Assembly (NCBI RefSeq): GCF_019970045.1
Contig: NZ_JAHXYI010000005.1
Span: forward strand, 186,001-250,000
Direction of reading: 5' to 3'
Length of the DNA stretch: 64,000 bases
Origin: Chryseobacterium sp. GVT01B
GTDB lineage: Bacteria > Bacteroidota > Bacteroidia > Flavobacteriales > Weeksellaceae
The position numbers and the translations under genes were made by a program. This document shows, in pieces, positions 55,446 to 63,711 of the stretch (position 1 is its first letter; each line of letters starts with the position of its first letter). Under the pieces are notes generated by a model. It made no database searches. It saw only the letters and a list, made by a program, of their open reading frames with translations, and was not told the origin of the DNA.

Positions 55446-55475
55446 AAAGCCGGCGGGATCATTCCTTCCGGCTTT
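55446..55475 (+). terminator. Terminator of the T9SS adhesin-like gene
   Basis: Stem aaagccgg/ccggcttt with T-run. Confidence 0.8.
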
Positions 55476-55539
55476 TCTGTGTCCATATTTTATGTAAATA
55501 AAAGTACAATTAATATAAAAACACGATAAAAATCATGTT

Positions 55540-55594
55540 TTTATTTAGACTCATTAAAAATAATTATATACTTTTGTGGAATCATTCTAAATAA
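55540..55594 (+). promoter_or_regulatory. Control segment copy 2, upstream of the secreted HmuY-like gene
   Basis: 53 of 55 bases identical to 54546-54600; the two changes are in the -7 element (TACTTTTG instead of TATTTTTG) and in the right box. Transcription would start about 10 bases after the -7 element, over the right box. The copy sits 19 bases before the ATG of 55613. Confidence 0.75.
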
Positions 55595-55612
55595 GGATTT
55601 AAAAAATAAGTT

Positions 55613-56905
55613 ATGAAAACAAAACTATTATTGGCTTCAGTATTGGCTATGTCTGTTCAGCAGACTGTTTTGGCACAAACTGATGCATTGGGGTACTCAC
55701 AGGTAAATCTGACAATGGGGAGCGGCTATCAAAACAGAGTATTTGTAGACCTTGCAGATGGCAATATGGTTTCTCAGCCTGCCAATACCTGGGATGTTGC
55801 TTTTTATAGAAATTCAAACTATGCATTTGGATCAAGAATAAATGATGCAAAGGACATTGAGGTATTCACTGCTTCAACCAATTTAGCAGATTGGGATAAT
55901 ATCAGTATCAGCAATGAAGCTTCATGGGGAGATCCTCTTTATAACCCGGACCAGACCACTGACTGGAGTCAGGGAGCTTTTGAACAGGGGCCTGTGACAT
56001 CTCCAAATCCTAATATCCCTTCAACAGGATGGGGAGTTTACAATCCGGTGAATCACCATATTCAGGGGAAAGCTATTTTTGTTTTAAAATACCCTTCAGG
56101 AACATACATCAAATTTGCTATTGAAGATGCCTTTGCTGGATATACTTTTAAATATTCAAAATGGAACGGTACTTCATGGGGCGCTACAGAAACAAGAACA
56201 CTTGCTAACGGAACGGATGATTCTTATTTTAATTATTTCTCATTTGATACCGGTGCAAAAGTTCCTGGTCTTGAGCCGTCAAGAACTGCATGGGATTTCG
56301 TATTCACAAAATATTACACATTCTACATGGGCGTGCAGATGTATCCGCTTTCCGGAGCCATCCAAAGTCCTAATATCAAAGTAGCAATGACACAGCCGGA
56401 AACACAGGCGACAACAGCTTATACAATCCCTGCCAATGCAAGCTTCTCATCAGCTATTACAACTGTTGGACACTCATGGAAAGGCATCGGAACAGTAAAA
56501 AGTGATGTGGTATACTATGTGAAAAAAGGAAACGACTACTACAGAATGTACTTCACGACTAATGGTGGGGCAAGTACAGGAAATATGTATTTCAAATACA
56601 AAAAAATTACTGAAACATTAGGAATTACAGAAGTTGGAAAAAAAGCTTCTTTTGGTATCTATCCTAACCCTGCAACAGCAGATAAAAAAGTAACGGTTCT
56701 TTTTGATGTTAAAGAAAAAGCAAGCAACAAAGGAAATGTGGAGGTCTATGATCTTACCGGTAAAAAGGTATATTCTGCTGAACTTAGCAATCAGGCAGGG
56801 TTCTACAAGCAGGATCTGGACCTTTCTACGCTTACATCAGGAAATTACCTTGTAAAAATTACTTACGGCGGCCATTCGGAGACGAAAAAGCTAATCGTAA
56901 AATAA
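55613..56905 (+). CDS. Secreted HmuY-like putative haemophore with T9SS sorting domain
   Basis: A 430-residue protein with a signal peptide (to about VLAQ, 22), an HmuY-like beta domain (about 25-335) and a T9SS type A sorting domain (about 350-430, GIYPNPATADKKVTVLFDV ... GNYLVKITYGGHSETKKLIVK). Similarity to the neighbouring HmuY: NRVFVDLADGN vs NQVWIDLSDYT, NTWDVAFYRNSNYAFGSRIND vs RTDWDLGFYTGDEFRVIMNG, TAWDFVFTKYYTFYMG vs KSWDLAFTTFTNEVFMG. So an HmuY fold has been fused to a secretion signal; it should be released or attached to the surface and fetch haem for the HmuY-HmuR system. Bases for the claim are the shared motifs and the shared control segment. Confidence 0.88.
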   Translation: MKTKLLLASVLAMSVQQTVLAQTDALGYSQVNLTMGSGYQNRVFVDLADGNMVSQPANTWDVAFYRNSNYAFGSRINDAKDIEVFTASTNLADWDNISISNEASWGDPLYNPDQTTDWSQGAFEQGPVTSPNPNIPSTGWGVYNPVNHHIQGKAIFVLKYPSGTYIKFAIEDAFAGYTFKYSKWNGTSWGATETRTLANGTDDSYFNYFSFDTGAKVPGLEPSRTAWDFVFTKYYTFYMGVQMYPLSGAIQSPNIKVAMTQPETQATTAYTIPANASFSSAITTVGHSWKGIGTVKSDVVYYVKKGNDYYRMYFTTNGGASTGNMYFKYKKITETLGITEVGKKASFGIYPNPATADKKVTVLFDVKEKASNKGNVEVYDLTGKKVYSAELSNQAGFYKQDLDLSTLTSGNYLVKITYGGHSETKKLIVK

Positions 56906-56940
56906 ACTTTTTATTTTAATACTTTCTATTTTTTCTAATA

Positions 56941-56974
56941 AAAAGGCGGTTTCAGAATATTGAAACCGCCTTTT
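56941..56974 (+). terminator. Terminator of the secreted HmuY-like gene
   Basis: Perfect 14-bp stem aaaaggcggtttca/tgaaaccgcctttt with T-run. Confidence 0.92.
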
Positions 56975-57081
56975 ATTCCGTATTGATTAAAGAACTGAAA
57001 AAGATATAAAACAAATAGTTATATAAGACTATTCTTTAAATCATTAAATTTTTAAATCTTTAAATCCTTCATTCAATACCA

Positions 57082-57372
57082 TTAATATATTTTAAATCCT
57101 TTATAAACTTCTGCAGAGCTCTCCATGATTTTGGAAGCATCTTTACGGAAATCCAAAAGGTGGTCCTGACCATTATGTCTGTTGTGATGCTCTACGCTTT
57201 CCCAAAGCTCGATCAGGAAGAAAGTTCCTTTATTATCTTTATCCTCAATAAGGTCATACTGCAGGCAGCCTTCTTCTTTTCTTGTTTCTTTCACAAGGTT
57301 CTGAAACAGCTCTACCGCATCCATCAGATAATTTTCATTAAACTTAAAAAGTGCAATGATATGTAAATTCAT
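57082..57372 (-). CDS. Antibiotic biosynthesis monooxygenase (ABM)-domain protein
   Basis: Ferredoxin-like dimeric alpha-beta barrel protein of 96 residues. It fits the small quinol monooxygenase (YgiN) type: start NLHIIALFKFNENY, RKEEGCLQYDLIEDKDNKGTFFLIELWES (spread over about 32-61) and HNGQDHLLDF. It may oxidise quinols or scavenge reactive metabolites. Members of this fold also include haem-degrading IsdG enzymes; the haem locus is near but not adjacent. Single gene. Confidence 0.8.
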   Translation of the reverse strand: MNLHIIALFKFNENYLMDAVELFQNLVKETRKEEGCLQYDLIEDKDNKGTFFLIELWESVEHHNRHNGQDHLLDFRKDASKIMESSAEVYKGFKIY

Positions 57373-57460
57373 GTTCTAATATTTAGTGATGTAAAAGTAA
57401 AATATTTTCAAAACCGAATATCTTTTTAAGCCCTTTATTTTTCAATATAAAGCATAATTT

Positions 57461-58348
57461 TTAATTAAAAACTGATTTATAAATAGTTATAGAACTCATC
57501 ACAATTACCAATGTTCCGATAATCACAAACATTTTCTTCACAGGGAGCTTTGCCGTAAGCATAGCTGAAAAAGGAGCGGTAATAATTCCGCCGATCAAAA
57601 GGCCGAGAATGATATTCCAGTGCTGAATCCCCAAGGTAAAGAAAAAGGTAACGGCGGCCGTTAGGGTAAGGATAAATTTGGCGACAGTAGAACTTCCTAC
57701 AGCAAATCTTGGGGTAAATGCATTTTTAATTAAGGTTCCGGTTACCAGAGGGCCCCATCCTCCACCGGCAAAAGAGTCTATAAAACCACCTATCACTCCA
57801 AGTCTGGTAAGATTGGTTTTTCTTTTCAATGCTTTACTTTGTTTTTCTTTGAAGGCATTCGATAAAATCTGGATCCCGAGATATAAAGTATAGAAAGCGA
57901 TCAGTGTTTTGGTGATCTTTGCATAATATTCACCCAGGTAAGTAAGGCTTACCGCACCAATAACAGCCCCGATAACTGCCGGCACTGCAAGTTTCTTCAC
58001 TAAACTTTTGCTTACATTTTTCAGTCTGATATGGCTGAGACTTCCTGCTGCTGTTGTAAAACTTTCTGCTGAATGGATACTTGCGCTTACAATATGCGGT
58101 GGAATATTCAAAAGCAAAAGTGTGGTGGTACAGATTACTCCATATCCCATTCCCATTGATCCCGCTACAATCTCTGCAAAAACTCCTACCAGAAGCATCC
58201 AGTAAAAAATATAATTATCTTTTGCCAGAATAGTCTGCAGTTCTTCCAGATATCCCAGTTCATACATTGAAAAAACAGCAATAGATATAATGACAGCCGT
58301 CACAAAAAGGACATTAAGCCTTACCTGAATTTTTCTTGAAATCACCAT
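57461..58348 (-). CDS. TauE/SafE-family anion exporter
   Basis: Inner-membrane transporter of 295 residues with about eight helices. The repeated family motifs are GVFAEIVAGSMGMGYGVICTTTLLLLNIPPHIVSASIHSAESFTTAAGSLSH (about 54-105) and GVIGGFIDSFAGGGWGPLVTGTLI (about 188-211). Family members export sulfite, sulfoacetate or related organic anions. With the Rrf2 regulator and a small ORF it may belong to sulfur control; this is inference. Confidence 0.9.
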   Translation of the reverse strand: MVISRKIQVRLNVLFVTAVIISIAVFSMYELGYLEELQTILAKDNYIFYWMLLVGVFAEIVAGSMGMGYGVICTTTLLLLNIPPHIVSASIHSAESFTTAAGSLSHIRLKNVSKSLVKKLAVPAVIGAVIGAVSLTYLGEYYAKITKTLIAFYTLYLGIQILSNAFKEKQSKALKRKTNLTRLGVIGGFIDSFAGGGWGPLVTGTLIKNAFTPRFAVGSSTVAKFILTLTAAVTFFFTLGIQHWNIILGLLIGGIITAPFSAMLTAKLPVKKMFVIIGTLVIVMSSITIYKSVFN

Positions 58349-58349
58349 A

Positions 58350-58541
58350 TTAAAAAACCGTTTTAGTCAGTACTTCTTGATTATCTGTCACATCGAAAAT
58401 AAAGACATTTAACGATCGTATGTTTTCTGTACTTCTGTACAAGGAAATATTTTCAGATATACGATATGCAGCATCAGAATGCACTGCAGTCATGGAGAGT
58501 GTAAGCTTTTGTAATGGGTTTGCCTCTTCTTTTGAAATCAT
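58350..58541 (-). CDS. Small protein between Rrf2 and TauE genes
   Basis: A 63-residue ORF with ATG start, ending one base before the TauE/SafE start, consistent with translational coupling. The sequence (start MISKEEANPLQKLTLSM, end DNQEVLTKTVF) has no recognised domain. An opposite-strand ORF overlaps it but has no context. It is probably real because of the tight junction; function unknown. Confidence 0.6.
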   Translation of the reverse strand: MISKEEANPLQKLTLSMTAVHSDAAYRISENISLYRSTENIRSLNVFIFDVTDNQEVLTKTVF

Positions 58542-58629
58542 AGTTTATTCATTTGAAGTACTGCAAATATCTGATAAAATATTTATCCTACAAAAAAAGT
58601 AGACTATTAATTCAAAAAAAAGGATCGGG

Positions 58630-59037
58630 TCAGTCGACCAGATCCATTAAAGTTTTTCTCTCCAGAATATTCAGTGAGGCATCCCGGACTTCTATCAGTA
58701 CATCATGAAGTCCACAGTGATCTTCATTGCAGTCGTCACATTTTTCATAAAAATTCAGACTTACGCAAGGAAGCATGGCAATAGGACCATTTACCAGACG
58801 AATGATTTTGGCCAGTTTCACATTTTCAGGTTTTTCCTTCAGAAAATATCCTCCACCCTTTCCTTTTTTACTGTCAAGAATTTCCGCTTTTTTAAGTTCA
58901 AGCAGAATATTTTCCAAAAACTTTAAAGGAATCTTTTTGTGTTCCGCAATTTCGGAAATAAGAATCGGTCCTTCATTTCTTTTTTCTACAAGATATGAAA
59001 GCGCCTTAAACGCATATTGAGATTTTTTTGAAAGCAT
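58630..59037 (-). CDS. Rrf2-family transcriptional regulator
   Basis: DNA-binding protein of 135 residues from the ATG at 59035-59037 (MLSKKSQYAFKALSYLVEK). Its winged helix is at about 10-65 (ISEIAEHKKIPLKFLENILLELKKAEILDSKKGKGGGY) and a Cys-rich loop (CVSLNFYEKCDDCNEDHC, about 92-109) could bind an Fe-S cluster, as in IscR, or sense sulfur compounds. A TauE/SafE exporter gene lies downstream, so it may regulate sulfur metabolism. An 10-residue longer frame is less likely. Confidence 0.88.
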   Translation of the reverse strand: MLSKKSQYAFKALSYLVEKRNEGPILISEIAEHKKIPLKFLENILLELKKAEILDSKKGKGGGYFLKEKPENVKLAKIIRLVNGPIAMLPCVSLNFYEKCDDCNEDHCGLHDVLIEVRDASLNILERKTLMDLVD

Positions 59038-59210
59038 TACAGCAAAAATAAGAAAATTGTTTAACATTTGAAAAAGAGCTGTAAGCAGAGAGATAAATAT
59101 TCAATTTTAGCTCTGCCTTTAGGTATTTTTGCTCATCTGGCTTATCCGTAATTTCACGGTTTTAGTACCACATTTTTGCCTTTCTCCTATTAAATCATTA
59201 TGTTTGCCAT

Positions 59211-59639
59211 ATGTTCAGTAAACAAGAGGCACAGCAGTTAAAAAAGGAATTTTGGACCGCTTTCGGAAGATCATTTCCCAGAAAATGGATTCTCTATGAT
59301 ACCAAAATCAAGGATATGGCATTTAAATTTTCTGCGGACAATAAAAAAGCAGAAGTTTCTCTGGATATCGAAATGAAGGACGAAATTTTCAGAAACGCCT
59401 ACTACGAAAAGATCTGGTCATTGGAAGACATCTTAAAAGATTACACCGGAGACTTTCATAAAGAAGAATATTTTACGCTTGAGAACGGAAAGGTTATCAG
59501 CAGGATATGGATAGAAAAGTCTGGTGTTTCCATTTTCAATAAAAATACCTGGCAAGAAATTTTTGAATTTTTTGTGGACAAAATGGACGGTTTCGAAAGG
59601 TTTTACTATGAATATGAGGATTTTATAAAGGATATATAA
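59211..59639 (+). CDS. DUF4268-domain protein
   Basis: Soluble acidic protein of 142 residues with the DUF4268 pattern (WTAFGRSFPRKWILYDTKIK, YEKIWSLEDIL and WQEIFEFFVDKMDGFERFYYEYEDFIKDI). In other proteins this domain accompanies nucleases, but here it stands alone. A TATGTTTG promoter element at 59199-59206 lies only 4 bases before the ATG, so the mRNA may be leaderless. Confidence 0.82.
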   Translation: MFSKQEAQQLKKEFWTAFGRSFPRKWILYDTKIKDMAFKFSADNKKAEVSLDIEMKDEIFRNAYYEKIWSLEDILKDYTGDFHKEEYFTLENGKVISRIWIEKSGVSIFNKNTWQEIFEFFVDKMDGFERFYYEYEDFIKDI

Positions 59640-59750
59640 AATACTTACGAAATAAATACTATTTTACACTTCAGGCTTAGATAAAAAAAGAAAACTTATC
59701 TTTGTGATACCACTTAAACTAATAGATGAAACTAAATAACGTGATTAAAA

Positions 59751-60389
59751 ATGAGAAAAGTGTACAAAAACATTTTTGGAGAAATCATCTCTAAAAGTAA
59801 AGCTGTGAAGCTAAACGAATATCATCTGTATTATTATGAGGAGGGTTCCGATTTCCTAAAAGAAATTGAATTCATCAACGAAGACAGTGTTTACAACATC
59901 AATTATTTTTTAAGTGACGAAGAGGACGAGGCGAATGTAGTAGAATATCTTAAGGAAAAATCTGACTTTTTTGATATTGAAAAAAAAGAAACCGCCGACG
60001 GTTTTATTATTTCTACCAATAAGTTGTATTCCTTATCCGTAGATGATTTACCTCTAATTTCTAAAACCGTTTTCAAAACGGACGATCCTGAAAATTTCAT
60101 CTGTTCTCAGGTTATTGATAACGAAACCCATGAACCACAGCTCGAAAGAACGATAAAATGCTGGTATACCCAGGATGAAAGTGGCGAAAAATATGCAGCT
60201 ATAGAATGCAGCTATCAGGAAGACGGAAAGCTTGAACTGGCTGTAGACAAAACTCCTGATCCCGACCATGAAGAAAACTGGGTTCATTATGATTATGATA
60301 CCTTTCAAGATCTTCAGGCGCAGATCCCTACTGATATCAGTTATTACAGAACTGCTGCTTTACTTCCAAAAGGAGCCTTTCAGCAATAA
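59751..60389 (+). CDS. Hypothetical acidic protein
   Basis: A 212-residue soluble protein with a pI clearly acidic (many Asp/Glu) and no signal peptide. It consists of several beta-alpha stretches (FGEIISKSKAVKLNEYHLYYYEEG, SLSVDDLPLISKTVF, CWYTQDESGEKYAAIECSYQEDGKL). No family is recognised; it resembles cytoplasmic immunity- or substrate-type proteins in composition only. Its TATCTTTG promoter element is at 59697-59704. Confidence 0.7.
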   Translation: MRKVYKNIFGEIISKSKAVKLNEYHLYYYEEGSDFLKEIEFINEDSVYNINYFLSDEEDEANVVEYLKEKSDFFDIEKKETADGFIISTNKLYSLSVDDLPLISKTVFKTDDPENFICSQVIDNETHEPQLERTIKCWYTQDESGEKYAAIECSYQEDGKLELAVDKTPDPDHEENWVHYDYDTFQDLQAQIPTDISYYRTAALLPKGAFQQ

Positions 60390-60564
60390 TCTATAGTGTA
60401 TTAGTACCAATCTCAAATATTATTGAATATAGATGTGAACTCAATTTTTTTATAACTAAAGCTATAAGCAAGGTTTCTGTGGTCACTCTTCCAGCAGGTT
60501 GTAGAATTTCCTTCAGAAATCATAATTAAACTGATTTTAAAGCAAGATTGAGCCATATTACAAT

Positions 60565-60598
60565 AAAAGTCCGGAAGAAAGTATCTTCCGGACTTTTT
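60565..60598. terminator. Bidirectional terminator between 59751 gene and gldG
   Basis: Perfect 13-bp stem aaaagtccggaag/cttccggactttt; T-runs in both directions, located between convergent genes. Confidence 0.9.
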
Positions 60599-60603
60599 AT
60601 TTT

Positions 60604-62274
60604 TTATCCAAATTTCTTTTTCCTCAGCCAGAAGAACAGTCCTCCGATAAGGCCGATAATGGCCAATGGAAGCAGTAAGTTCAGCCACTGCCATGTGGAC
60701 TTCTCTTCAGTTATTCTTTGTCTGTCCAGCAGTCTTTCTTCAATATTTCTGTTTCTCAGTTCCATCAGATTGCTGTCATCCAACAGATAATCCAAAGCAT
60801 TTCTAAGGAACTGTTCGTTTCCAAATTGCTCGTTGGTCAGCAAATCTACTCCTAATGGAAGCGGTTTACCTTTGATGACCTTATTTCTTCCCACATCACC
60901 GTCTGCAATAACGATCATTTTATTTTCCGGGCTGGATGTTTTGAATCCAGGGTAAGATTTTCTTTCAATTCTGGATGCATAGGCGGAATTAAATTTTCCT
61001 TCCAATGCTACAGCAAAGATCTTCGGCGTACTTGGTTTTTCCATTTGTCCAAGACTGTCTACGCTTGCAATTTCTTTCAGATCCACATAATTCGGAACCT
61101 GTTTCAATAATGTTCTTTCACTGGATTCAAAAAGAACTTTTGTTTTGATATTCTTTCTTCCTCCCAGAGTATCAATAGAAGTCGGAAATTCAAACTTTAC
61201 AGAATTGATATTTTTTGTAACCGGATTGTTGTTTTCAGCAATTCCAAGCGGATAATAAGGCCAAGGCAGACTTGTGTATTGTGGATTTCCACTTACTTCT
61301 CCTGTAACCAGTCTTAACAGGGCAAACTTTTTAACGTCTTTTACCAAAGCCGGATTAATTCTCAATCCATAATTGAAAAAGAAGTCTGTCATATTAATGT
61401 CTACCGGGAAAGGCATTACTTTTTTGGATCTTGTTAAGGTATCCATTTCAGCATTTACGGCATCAATCATCCAAAGGGTTTTCCCTCCATTCATGATGTA
61501 CTGGTCAAGAATTACTTTTTCATTATCTGTAAAGGCTTTTCTAGGTTTTGCAATCACCAAAGCACTCATTTGCTTTAATAAAGGAATATCTTCTAATGAA
61601 AGCTCAGTCTGGTTTTTAGGGATAATGGGGCCTGCATCATAGTTTTCCATAGCCAGCTGTACAAATCCCTGGAATTCATCCGGGTTCAATTCATCATGAT
61701 TAACCAGAATTCCGATTTTCTTTCTTTTTGCGGCTGCAATATTTTTAATGTTGGAAACAAGGTTATATTCAAGTCCTTCAATAGATCTTGTTAACTGCTG
61801 ATCTGCATCAATTCCCGCCTGCTGTACTACCAACGGTATAGAAACTCCGTCATTACCATGTTTGATTACAGCATATGGGAAAAGAGTGATCTGTGAAATC
61901 TTTCCATCTTTCACATCCGGTAGAATAGACGGCTGCATCCCCATAGCCATCAGAGTATCCTGAGACATTTTTGTTTTAATCGGATCGATGAATTTAAAAT
62001 CGATCTTCGGATTAATTTTTCTGAATTCTTCCAGCATGAATTTCGTCTCGCTCTGAAGCTGTTTGAAACTTGCCGGAAAATCTCCTTCCAGATACACTTC
62101 AACAGTCAGAGGCTTTTTAACGGACTCCAGTACTTTGATGGTGTTATCGGAAAGTGTATATCTTTTTTCTTTTGTTAAGTCTAATCTGATTCCTGAATAG
62201 GTCAGGATAATAACCAAAGGAACAATTGCAATTAAGAAAATTCCAAGTGGAGATTTAGCATTGATCTTCTTCAT
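60604..62274 (-). CDS. gldG: Gliding-motility ABC transporter substrate-binding-like protein GldG
   Basis: A 556-residue membrane-anchored protein with N-terminal helix (about 8-27) and C-terminal helix (about 530-552) and a large soluble part. It fits GldG: LDLTKEKRYTLSDNTIKVLESV (about 29-50), ILVNHDELNPDEF, and a C-terminal region before the last helix. Together with GldF and an ATPase GldA encoded elsewhere it forms the ABC transporter linked to gliding. It follows gldF with a 4-base gap. Confidence 0.92.
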   Translation of the reverse strand: MKKINAKSPLGIFLIAIVPLVIILTYSGIRLDLTKEKRYTLSDNTIKVLESVKKPLTVEVYLEGDFPASFKQLQSETKFMLEEFRKINPKIDFKFIDPIKTKMSQDTLMAMGMQPSILPDVKDGKISQITLFPYAVIKHGNDGVSIPLVVQQAGIDADQQLTRSIEGLEYNLVSNIKNIAAAKRKKIGILVNHDELNPDEFQGFVQLAMENYDAGPIIPKNQTELSLEDIPLLKQMSALVIAKPRKAFTDNEKVILDQYIMNGGKTLWMIDAVNAEMDTLTRSKKVMPFPVDINMTDFFFNYGLRINPALVKDVKKFALLRLVTGEVSGNPQYTSLPWPYYPLGIAENNNPVTKNINSVKFEFPTSIDTLGGRKNIKTKVLFESSERTLLKQVPNYVDLKEIASVDSLGQMEKPSTPKIFAVALEGKFNSAYASRIERKSYPGFKTSSPENKMIVIADGDVGRNKVIKGKPLPLGVDLLTNEQFGNEQFLRNALDYLLDDSNLMELRNRNIEERLLDRQRITEEKSTWQWLNLLLPLAIIGLIGGLFFWLRKKKFG

Positions 62275-62278
62275 AATT

Positions 62279-63007
62279 CTACTTCTTTTTGTTTATAAAA
62301 TGATTAGACAATACTAATGAAGCACCAATGACAAGAACAAAATACGCTACATCTTTAAAATCAATAAGCCCTCTTGTAAAGCCTAAGAAATGTTGATAGA
62401 AACCTATATTCTGAAGGATAAAATCTGCTCCTCCCAAAAGTTTGTAGCTTGCTAATTGCTCGATTCCGAAATACATAATGAAGCACATGAAAACGCCTAA
62501 CAGATAAGCCATAATCTGATTCTGTGACAATGAAGAAGCCAAAATTCCCACTGCAGCAAATGCCGCAATTAAAATAATCAATCCGAAGTAACTCCCAAAG
62601 GTCATTCCTAGATCAATATTTCCCGCAGGAACTCCAAGCACATACACTGTATAAAGGTAAATGAGTGAAGGAATAAGGCATAAAACCCCAACAATCCATA
62701 CAGAAAGAAATTTTCCGGTTACAAGCTCAGAAACCTTTAACGGCTGCGAAAAAAGCCAGTTTAATGTTCCTGTTTGCTGCTCTTCCGCAAAAGTTTTCAT
62801 AGAAAGGGCCGGAATGATAAACATCAGCAGCCATGGAACCAATACGAAATAACTCTGAAGAGAGGCCATTCCGATCTCAAAAATATTAGAATCGTTGTCG
62901 AAAAAGAACAGGAAAAGAGTTGCTATCAAACTGAAAGCGGCAATGATCACCCATGCACTCCAGTTTCCAAAGTAACTCCAAAGTTCTTTCTTTAAAATTG
63001 CAATCAT
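62279..63007 (-). CDS. gldF: Gliding-motility ABC transporter permease GldF
   Basis: ABC-2 permease of 242 residues with about six helices. Typical stretches are LKKELWSYFGNWSAWVIIAAFSLI, MFIIPALSMKTFAEEQQTGTLNWLFSQPLKVSELVTGKFLSVW and SSLSQNQIMAYLLGVF. The order gldF then gldG matches the gld locus of Flavobacterium johnsoniae. gldA is not in this window. Confidence 0.92.
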   Translation of the reverse strand: MIAILKKELWSYFGNWSAWVIIAAFSLIATLFLFFFDNDSNIFEIGMASLQSYFVLVPWLLMFIIPALSMKTFAEEQQTGTLNWLFSQPLKVSELVTGKFLSVWIVGVLCLIPSLIYLYTVYVLGVPAGNIDLGMTFGSYFGLIILIAAFAAVGILASSLSQNQIMAYLLGVFMCFIMYFGIEQLASYKLLGGADFILQNIGFYQHFLGFTRGLIDFKDVAYFVLVIGASLVLSNHFINKKK

Positions 63008-63066
63008 AGTTTTTTTGTAAGATGTAAAAAGGATGCATGTTCTCAGACATACGCCCTACTCCACAA

Positions 63067-63618
63067 TTATTTATTTTTTTTATTTTTATTAACCAGTTTC
63101 ACGGTCATCATGATCAGAAATACAAGAACGAAAAATCCTGCGATTAATTGCCACCAGTATTCAATTGCCATAGATTTTAAAATCACGGTAAATACAACCA
63201 GAAACAGAATGAAAGTGGCAATTTCGTTGGCCTGTCTCAGTTTAATATTGGCAGTTGGCAATGTATTTCCATTCAATTCCTTCAAATGAAGCACTTTTTT
63301 CCAGCACCAGTAATGGTAAATGGCAAGTCCGATAAGGAAGGTCAGTTTTAAATGGAACCACCCCATTTTCATAAGTCCCGGATTTAAAAAGATCATGACC
63401 AATCCACATACTGCCATGATTACCCCGGCAGGAACGGTAATAATATTCCACAGTCTTCTGGCCATAAAGGTGTACTGCTCTCTCAGAATTTCTTTCTTTT
63501 CTTCCGGAAATTCATCGGTGTCCTTATAGTAAACGAAAATCCTTACGAGGTAAAAAATTCCCGCAAAGTAGCTTACCATGAAGATAATATGCAAAGCTTT
63601 GATGATGGTATACAGCAT
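63067..63618 (-). CDS. hemJ: HemJ-like protoporphyrinogen oxidase
   Basis: Membrane protein of 183 residues with four to five helices. It has the HemJ pattern: His in IKALHIIFMVSYFAGIFYLVRIFVYY (about 8-33), RRLWNIITVPAG (about 54-65), the motif LLxHYWCWK, and KLRQANEIATFILFLVVF (about 125-142). HemJ oxidises protoporphyrinogen IX to protoporphyrin IX for haem synthesis. The CopD family is a related alternative. Separated from gldF by 59 bp. Confidence 0.85.
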   Translation of the reverse strand: MLYTIIKALHIIFMVSYFAGIFYLVRIFVYYKDTDEFPEEKKEILREQYTFMARRLWNIITVPAGVIMAVCGLVMIFLNPGLMKMGWFHLKLTFLIGLAIYHYWCWKKVLHLKELNGNTLPTANIKLRQANEIATFILFLVVFTVILKSMAIEYWWQLIAGFFVLVFLIMMTVKLVNKNKKNK

Positions 63619-63711
63619 CCTAAAAATTTGTTTGCAAAGATAGTTTATTTCGGAAAAAAAGAGAATTTAATCTAAAATCTTTAGCTTAAAATAATAAAGA
63701 TTCAATATTTT

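Noticed and set aside
58420..58602. 60-residue plus-strand ORF opposite the small 58350-58541 ORF
   Set aside because: It has no neighbour on its strand, while the minus-strand ORF ends one base before the TauE/SafE start.
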